From Mantis religiosa (Eukaryota > Arthropoda > Insecta > Mantodea > Mantidae), in contig CM060955.1 in the NCBI GenBank assembly GCA_030765055.1, forward strand, positions 94,696,245 to 94,760,244: a stretch of 64,000 nt of DNA. Reading direction: 5' to 3'. The notes beneath the pieces are model-generated. The model did no database searches and was not told where the DNA came from. It saw nothing but the letters and a program-made list of their open reading frames with translations. This document shows, one piece after another, positions 23,101-32,100 of the stretch. The translations under genes were made by a program, and so were the position numbers. Positions within the stretch are counted from its first letter, which is position 1. The number at the start of each line of letters is the position of its first letter.

Positions 23101-26100
23101 GCCTGCGCTATCCCAGCCGTCCGCAGGCACTGCCACAACTACTCGGACTGCTGCGGCACGCTACTTCTCTTCCACTCTTGTGCACTGGCCGCACTCTTCT
23201 GGACAGGGTCTTCGGGACATGGCGTCTGCGTTACCGTGGCTCTTCCCTCTACGATGCTCCGAGGTGAAGTCGTACTCCTGCAGCCTCTGGACCCAACGTG
23301 CTGTCTGGCCTTCCAGGTTCTTGAAGTTCAATAGCCAGGTTAGGGCGGAATGGTCAGTCCTCAGGTGGAATGGCTGACCGTACAGGTACTTGTGGAAGTG
23401 CTCCAAGGTCTTTACTACCGCCAATAATTCTCGTCGGGTGACGCAGTAGTTCTTTGCCTTGGATAGCGTCTTGCTGTAGTAGGCTATCACCCGCTCGTGG
23501 CCGTCCTGGATCTGCGATAGGACACCTCCAATGGTCGCTGGCGTCGGTGTCCACAATGAAGGCGCCACCCGGTTGTGGGAAACCCAAAATTGGAGCACTG
23601 CACAGGGTCTCCTTTAGGTGCTGGAAAGCGTTTTCGGCGTCCTCCGTCCACACATAAGGCCGGTGTTCCTCTGTCAGGCGGGTGAGGGGTTTGGCGATGC
23701 TGGAGAACCCCTTTATGAAGCAGCGGTAATAACTGCACAGCCCCAGGAAACTGCGCAATTCTTTCTTATCCTTTGGGCGAGGCCAATCTCTCACAGCCTG
23801 TGTCTTCTCCGGGTCTGTGGCCACTCCGGTTACTCACATTATGTGGCCTAAGTAGTTCACTTCCTTGCGGAATAGCTGGCACTTCTTCGCGTTCAGCTTC
23901 AAGTTGGTCGCCTGCAGTCTCTGTAGAACCTTACTCAGATTCTCGAGGTGATCTTCAAAAGTCTTCCCGACGATGATGATGTCCAGATATAGCAGGCAGG
24001 CATCGTAAGTCAGCCCTCTCATCACTGACTCCATGAGGCGTTGGAAGGTAGCTGGTCCGTTGCAGAGGCCAAAGGGCATAACCGTGAACTGCCAGAGCCC
24101 TTGGCCCGTCGAGAATGCGGTCTTCTCCTTGTCTCTCGGGTCTAGAGCTACCTGCCAGTAGCCCGACTTCAGGTCCAGGGTCGAGAACCACTGTGCACCA
24201 GCTAGCGTGTCCAGGGTGTCGTCAATCCGGGGTAAGGGGAAACAGTCCTTCCGGGTGACAGCGTTCAACTTTCTGTAGTCTACGCAGAAGCGCAGCTCGC
24301 CATTCTTCTTTGTCACCAAGACTACAGGGGAACACCAAGGGCTGTCAGACTCTTCAATCACTCCCCTGGATCTCATGTCCTCCAGCATGTCTCGTACCGC
24401 TCCTTGCTTCGCCAGCGGAACGCGCCTCTGTGGCTGCCGAATAGGCCGGGCGTCCCAGGTGTCGATGCGGTGAAGCACTGTCCGTGCGGCCGTAGTCACT
24501 GTCGCCTTGGCTGAAGACGCTCCGGTATCGCCTCAGCAGTTGTCGAACTTTCTGCAGCTGTTCTGCGGTCAGGTAGTCGGCCGCCCTCTCCAGTAGGCCT
24601 TCTAGCCGGGGCCCCAGGTGTTGCGTCGGCACCGGCTCCTGTGTCTTGTCGATTGCTGTTACGCTCACCACGGGCTCGCACGTTCCCAACTCCGTCCCAG
24701 CCTGGACGTCGTGATCGGTGTCTGTTGGATTTAGCAGTCTCATTGGCACCTCCTCTCGGCACGGCAGCACAGCCCTGGCTACACACAGTCCGTGTACAGG
24801 CGTCTTCTGGTCCACCATCATGTTCCTGGTTCTCTGGCCCTCCAGTCGCGCCGTCACCACCACCTCGCTCCTCGCGGGGACAACCACGTCTTCGCTCAAG
24901 ACGACCCTGCAAATTCCAAGGCGCTCTTCTGGTTGACGGAGTATAACCTCTTCCCCGTTGAGCCGCAGGACCTTCTTGCCGACGTCGACCGTCGCCTCAT
25001 GGCTCCTGAGGGCATCCAATCCCAGTATCACCTCCTCAGCCACTTTCGCGAAGAACACCCACAGACGCACGGCACTTCGTCCCAAGGTCATCTCCAGCAC
25101 GGCCTCCTTCTCCACAGGCAAGGTGTCGCCCGATGCCGTGACAAGCTGGTATGGTTGGCTCGGCTTCCTTGTCGGCAAACCCTTCGCCACGTCAGGTCTG
25201 ATGATGGTCACGGCCGCCCCGGTGTCCACCAGCACGCGGCACGGCTTTCCTCTTACCCAACCGTCCGTGATGAGGATGTCATCCATACGCCGGCTGACGG
25301 CGCGCAGTGTCACTCGAGGGGATGGTGGTGATGGCGCCGACGTGCCCCTCCCCACGACGGCCCTTGTTTTCCGGTTGCTCTTCCTGGTGTGGGCAGTCTC
25401 TCTGCAGGTGTCCGGGCTGTCCACACCCCCAACACAGGCCACTAGGTGTTCGCCGGCGTCCCTCAGCTGGTCTTCTGTCTCCGGCGTAGCGGACACTCCT
25501 CGTTCTCGACGTCGGGATAGATGTTACCTTGGCCGCCTCCATCCTTAATGCCGCTGTCAGCGCCTCGTGGATGGTTTTATAATCGCCGAGCATTAGGCGC
25601 TGACGAATCTCCGTGTCCCGTACCCCGTCGACAAGGTTGTGGGCGACTTCCCGGGATACGAACTCCAGTGGCAGGTCAACCAAGGCCTTGATAGCCAGCT
25701 GCTCAATCGCTATGGCGAACTCCTGCAGCGTCTCCCCCGGCTGCTGTGACCTTGCCTTTAGTTGGCTGCGGTATGCTGCGGCTAAGCGGTGGTTCCCGAA
25801 GCGATTCTCCAGGGCCTCCCAGATGTCCTTGGGCGCCGCCGTTGTCTGCACCGCGTTTAGGACTTCCGCGGCCCGTCCCTGGAGGCTGGCTATTAACTGT
25901 GTGGCCTCCTCCTCCGGTGACCATCTGTTGTGCTTGGCCACTGTGTCGAACTGGCGGCGGAAGATCTCAAATGTTGACGCGCCGTCATATTTCGGAGGTT
26001 TGACGCGCGCCGATGTTGTGTCGCGTCCCGGTGCGTCGGCCTTTAAATCCTTCAGTCTCCTGCCGACGACGTCCTCCACCATGGCGTTCAGGGACTTGAC

Positions 26101-29100
26101 GCTGCTGTCGGCCTTCCCTTCCAGGTCGTTAACGCGGCTCGCCAGGTCCTCGACGCGCTCGTCCACTTGGCCCATCCGTTTGCCCAGCTCCGTCACGTCA
26201 TCCCTCACGCCGGCCAACTGTTCTTCAAATTTGGCTACGAGAGCCTCGTTCGCCACCTTCATTTCCGTGGTCAGTTCGGCCATCTTTGCGGTCATTGTCG
26301 TGGCCAAGTTGTTTGCCGTTTCCGTCTTCGCTGTTAATTCGGCCTTCACTTCTTCCGTCTTCGCTGTTAATTCGGCCTTAATTTCTTCCATCTTCCCGGT
26401 GATGTTGTCGTTGGCCGTCTTCATTTGTTTCAGTTCCGCGGCCAGGTTGTTATTTACCGGGTCTGTTTTTGCAGCGAGGTTTTCATTTGCCGTCTTCATT
26501 TCCGAGGTCAGTTCGGCCTTCATTTCCATCATCTTCTCCAAAATCTTTTTCAATGCCGCGTCCATGGTTGTAATGTTCGGTGATGTTGTTGTCCCGCTTC
26601 CTGACACCAGTGTGACTTTGTGGGTTCGTGAAATGAAAAGTCCAATTGCACCACTCAAAAATGTTCTGTATTGCCACCGACTTACAGTTAAACTCTTGCC
26701 AATTACACAGAATTACTTAATGCATACAATTACGATTCACCAGTTCGTCCGTTACAATTTCACTTGCACTCGTAATTACGTACAATCCTCCGATGCACTC
26801 ACACAGTCTTGTCGTCGTACACTAGCACTGCATTCTTAAAGTCTGTCTATCCAACGCAAGTGCAGGGCGGCCGCTTTCTTTGACAACCCCTCATAATTGT
26901 TTTACAACATGGACCCTCCTCCTGACGGTCCTTTCTACAATGTTGCAACATTTTAACATCACCGTCTTGCACCTAATGAAACAGAACAACTGGAAGTTGG
27001 AAATTTGGCAACTGAGACTCCACGCGGAGTAGACATGCAACTGTCATTTTCAACAAATGGGGGCGGCTATTGGTCCCCAACGTCAGTGTTCCATTTCTGA
27101 AGTGTGGAGATAGATTTATGACGGTCATTAGTGGAGGGGAGGGTCCCGTCTTTTGAGGTTCTTTTGACTGGGAACTGCACACGCATTGGGTAAACAGACT
27201 TTACGCCAAGAACTGACTGACTCCTCTTGCCCGGCGTGTTGCTTATATAGGGTCAGCTGGCCGATCTGGAAGTTTCTAGATTAGATTAAATATCCCGTAA
27301 GTTCGAGAACAAAGGTGGAACAGAAAGAGACGGCGCAGTGATGTTTTTTTTTTCCAGCCGCCCCCTGTTACCGCTATAAGACAAATGAGGGGGGCGTGAC
27401 GAACGCCGACCGTCTCCTGCTTGCCCGCTCTATAGTGTTCCGACGTTCGGGTGACAATATACATTTTTGCTTAGAGTGAAAATCCAACTTATACTACCCT
27501 GATATCTAACTGCAGCTAATTTATCAAAACCAATTACAGGTGGTGGCTTCATTAATAATTTTTACTGTGCTTTTGATTCTAAATGTAAAAATTTAAAAAG
27601 ATTATTGCATTTATAAATGACATTTAAATTATCAGTGCTGATCAACCATTAAATTAATCAGATACTTTAAAGATGTGCATTGTTTTATTACATTATAAAA
27701 ATTCTTGTCACTATCTCCATTATGCATGACAATTTCTCCTGCATGTTTCATAAATAATTCTTTATAATTTTTTTCCTATCATAACATTTTCAAATTCCAC
27801 TAGCAGCAATATTTTTTTCCAAATTGAAAATGAATGAATGATGATTATTATTATTATTGTGAAACCTAAAATATTTTCATGTTGAAAAATATGTTGCTAT
27901 GACTGGTTGTCGGAAAACAAACATTAATGCCTTTTTTTTTAAAGGGAGTCTATTAATGACACTAAACAAATCAGGAAAACAAGGACTGTCCACATGGGAA
28001 CAAATCTTCATTTCAAAAATAGGAACAAGATATTCAATTTCGACATCCCCCAAAAAGTTACTTGAACCACCACCAGAGGAGATCTATGACAAAATATTGC
28101 CAGCTACACCACAGAGAACCAGTTGATGTCCAGTTCACAATAGAGGCAAACAGTCTCTGAAACATGTTCCGGGAGATTTAAAAGTAAGTGTTGTTTAGTG
28201 TCATTAATGCCCTCTATGTGGGGAGGTAGATAATGAATTACATTATATACTGGAATGTGAAGAACCGAAACTATGGAGGGATCAGGTTATAACCAAAATG
28301 GGAGAGTGTTAACAAAGAAGTGCTACAAGTCAAGATAATGAGAGTACAAAAGGAGAGGGACATAAAAAGAATAGGAGAATTTATGGGGAGAATAAGAGGC
28401 AAATGGTGTAGGAAAATAAAGCAATATAAACCGTGGTAAAATTCATCATGCATATTATTAAAATCAGATGGTACGAGGCAAAGACTTTGTAAATATGTGT
28501 GTGTGTATGTAAATAGTGTTTCTTAAAATATTAATACCAAGGTAATATGAATTATGTTAAGGTCCATGTAAATATATCTATGTGTATGTAAATAGTGTTT
28601 GTTAAAATATTAATGCCAAGTAATATGAATTATGTTAAGCTCCATCATGCATAAAAAACCACGATGTTAAAATGCATGGTGGAATAAAGGGGGAAAAATA
28701 GCAACTCAAAGTTATGTATATGAAAACTGTTAAGACTTTTATACAGTAGTATTATGGAAATAAATACATCCAGTAGTGTCATTAATCGATTCCCTTTAAA
28801 CTTAATTTATTACAACAACACTGTTTTCAACACTTCTATGAAAGGAATTATTAATGCCTTCTTTTCCATAAACCTAAAAATCCACTTAAGTTGAAGAATA
28901 TTTAAATAAAATAAATAAATAGCCCATAACATCCCTTAAGAGCAAGGGCCTCCCACCCACTGGTGGGGTCAGCTCAGCCGTTTCTTAGACAGTGAGCATA
29001 AGAATATTTAACATATTTTAAATTCTGACATGCCGTCAATAATGTACTTATGTAGGGAATATTCTGAGAGAGAGAGAGCCAATTACAAGAGGTTCACAGG

Positions 29101-32100
29101 ACAGCCAACTGTGAAGATAGTGGCCAGTTGCCAATCAGATGAGGATGGGATTGGCACAACCCAAAAACATTCCAGTTTTTAATAGTTGACGTGAATGAAG
29201 TTTTGTGTTTCAACATGACTCAATAAGTCTTTTAATACAATATTAGCTTCACTTTCAACAATACTTTTAATCAGAACAATTTCAATGTAATTATTCAGTT
29301 TATTATGAAGTGATTATTTACTTTTGCATAATGTGTATACTTTAGTTAACAGTTTGCATTGAAGAAGTGTGTTAAATTTACATCTACTATTTTTAAATCA
29401 TATCTGTGTACATTTTGTGTGTATGAAGATACCAAGACTATGTCTATAGCATAATTTTGCTGCTCTTTGGCAATAAAGCATAATATAAAAACATTAAAAT
29501 GTATATAACCTTAATTATTTGCTCTCTAAAAACAATTAGGTTGACCTAATAGTAGTCTGAACTATAGAGTCTGGGCCTTTAAGTACTTACAGCATGGTAA
29601 GTCGCCATTAAGGTTCTCATGTGTTTATGAGAACTCTTAGTGGTTTATTGGGAAAAACATGAGTCGGTTGGAGAATTTAATCTCACTCTGGCATGTTGGC
29701 CATAGTAGCTCAATGGTTAAGAGCAGCTGGACATAGACCAGAAGATCCGTGGTTCAAATCCCAGCTACAGCATTGAATTTTTCAGTCTGACTCTAGCTTT
29801 CCAAACACAATAATGTTGCAAACTATAGACCAATATATCTCTTGTCATTTTTTCAACATTTCTTGAAAACATGATGTTCAACAGACCATTTGAACATCTC
29901 GAATATAACAACATACTTGTCAGCGATCAGTATGGATTCAGAAAAGGAATATCAATAAATAATGCAACTTATAAACATACACATGAAGTGGTGACTGCCT
30001 TAAATGAAAAAATACACATAGGTGAAATTTTCTGTGCCCTAGCAAAGGCTTTTGATTGTGTTAATCATGACATTCTTATAGCAAAATTGGAAATCTATGG
30101 ACTAAAAAAGGAAGTGAAGCAGATGTGTAAAAAATACGACTCATCTAAAATTTAATAAGAACATTTAAGTTTGTTTGTATCATATCTAAATGAAAGAAAA
30201 TAGGTGTTGAAGTAACCAGTGATATTGGTTATGAAAAGCAAACATAAAATTAGAAAATAGTAACACGTGGAGCACCCAAGGTTCAAAGTTAGGGCTTTTA
30301 CTATTTCCGATCTATATAAATGACCTCTCACTTTAAGTGAAGGATACTGCAAGAATATTTCTGTTCATTGATGACACTAGTGCCCTCCTGACCAGTAAAC
30401 ATTTAAATGAGTGTATAATTAAATTGAATTACGTTTGGAATTCTGTCATATTGATTTAAAGCTAACAAATTATGTGTGAATCTAGAAAAAAACAATGGCT
30501 GTTAATATAATTATGAGTCCTAATGAAATGCTTTCTAGGTAAACAGCAGCAATATATGGAGCATCAAGTACTAGTTTGACTCAAAATTTTATTAATTTTG
30601 TGCTTCATTGTATCATAGTCCTACTCATAAGAAACAGTTGTTAAATTTATAACTCACTGTATGTCACACTCCAAAAGAAATTGGGATTAATAATGTTACT
30701 AGAAGAAATTGATACCATCAAATTTCTGGGCCTTCAGATAGAGATATTTAGATTGGAAAGCTCACATAAAGTATATCATACCTAAATTCAGCTTCTGCTG
30801 TTGTGTTATTCGAACACAAAGATACACCTAAATTAGTGTATTATGCATAATTTTACTCTTATCTATATGAAATATTATTTTGGGGCAACTCAGTGGAATG
30901 TAAACAAATATTTCTTATGCAAAAGAAGGCTTTAAGAATGATTTCTAAAATCCATAGCAGATGCTCAAAGATCATTTTAGAAAATTGAAGATATTAAGCC
31001 TTCCTTGCAGGTACATATTTTAGATAGTAAAATACTTTATTTGCAAACTGGGCTCATCATCCTAGCACTGAACTTCTTTGCTTTCAGAAAGGTTGTATTA
31101 TTAAACCATCAAGTATTTAACACTCTTCCTAAAGATCTTAAAGGAAAAAATTGAGCATATCAGACAATGAATGAAATTGGTGAAATGATGCTCAATCAGT
31201 CCGGGTTCCATGGAGCTTAGAGTTACCCAACATTCGTCTTTCAGAATAAGGGAAAAATCCGGAAAAAACCTTATCCAGATAACTCACCCTGACCGATACA
31301 AACTCGGGACCTCTTGAACGTGAGGCAGACCCGCTACCATCTACGCTACCGAAATGGGTGCACTGAAGAACTGACAATAGATGTTATCCAGTGCTAATAC
31401 AATATAAAATGTGTGACATACTGACAACCAAGTTAAAGTTTAAAAAAAATTAAACTGTCAAACTGTATTGCTATGAGTAAGGACTATGATACATTGAAGC
31501 ACAAAATTATTATAATTTTGAGTTGAACTAGTACTCAATGTTCCATTTATTGCTATTGTCAAACTGTATTTGTATATACACATCTGATAGTCTTCTAACT
31601 ACAAGGAAGTATTTGATTTTGTACCCAAGCATAATTATCCTTACCCTATCTTTCATACCGTCTGTATATAATGTGTCTTTTATGTTCAGTATTCAAGTAT
31701 ATATCCTATTAAACTTTACATTTATTTGACATGTTCAATATTCACAGGTCTTATGGCTATTTGTGAACTCAGTGAATGCAAATCTAATCTTATAAATTTA
31801 AAAGCTACCTGTAATTGTCAAACTTGGGTTTCCCTTCCTGCATTCAAATTTTATCACTTTCTTTCGTTTGGCTGGAACTATAAGTTTACAAACACAAGAC
31901 AAATATACTTAATCAATAATGTCCTATTCTATTAACAAAGCAAATTGAGATTTCCATCCTCCACATTTACATATTGCCATATTACATCGGAGATAGAGCT
32001 TACACAACCACTGCATCTGCTTCAATATGCGTAACACAACTCAATAACTAAGTGAAGCAGAAAAAGAAGCAGTAAAGTAAATAGCCATTTTAAAAGGTTT

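Larger units (their letters stand above)
21310..27456 (-). mobile_element. Ty3/gypsy LTR retrotransposon, complete structure, decayed
   Basis: Flanked by ATAT (21306-21309 and 27457-27460). Minus-strand order is 5' LTR (27456-26611), primer site, gag, pol (PR-RT-RH-IN), polypurine tract, 3' LTR (21790-21310). It is distinctly GC-richer than its surroundings. No env-like frame follows the integrase. pol contains several frameshifts and stops. It lies in TUBGCP2 intron 1, same strand as the gene. Confidence 0.95.

Noticed and set aside
24958..25548. 196-codon open frame on the plus strand
   Set aside because: Antisense of the gypsy protease region.
25613..26839. 408-codon open frame on the plus strand
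   Set aside because: It is the antisense of the gypsy gag and LTR; GC-rich coding sequence leaves long open antisense frames. No domain is recognisable.
29690..29800. tRNA gene
   Set aside because: Box A and box B are present, but no anticodon or acceptor stem can be drawn and the sequence continues into a SINE body found at several sites.
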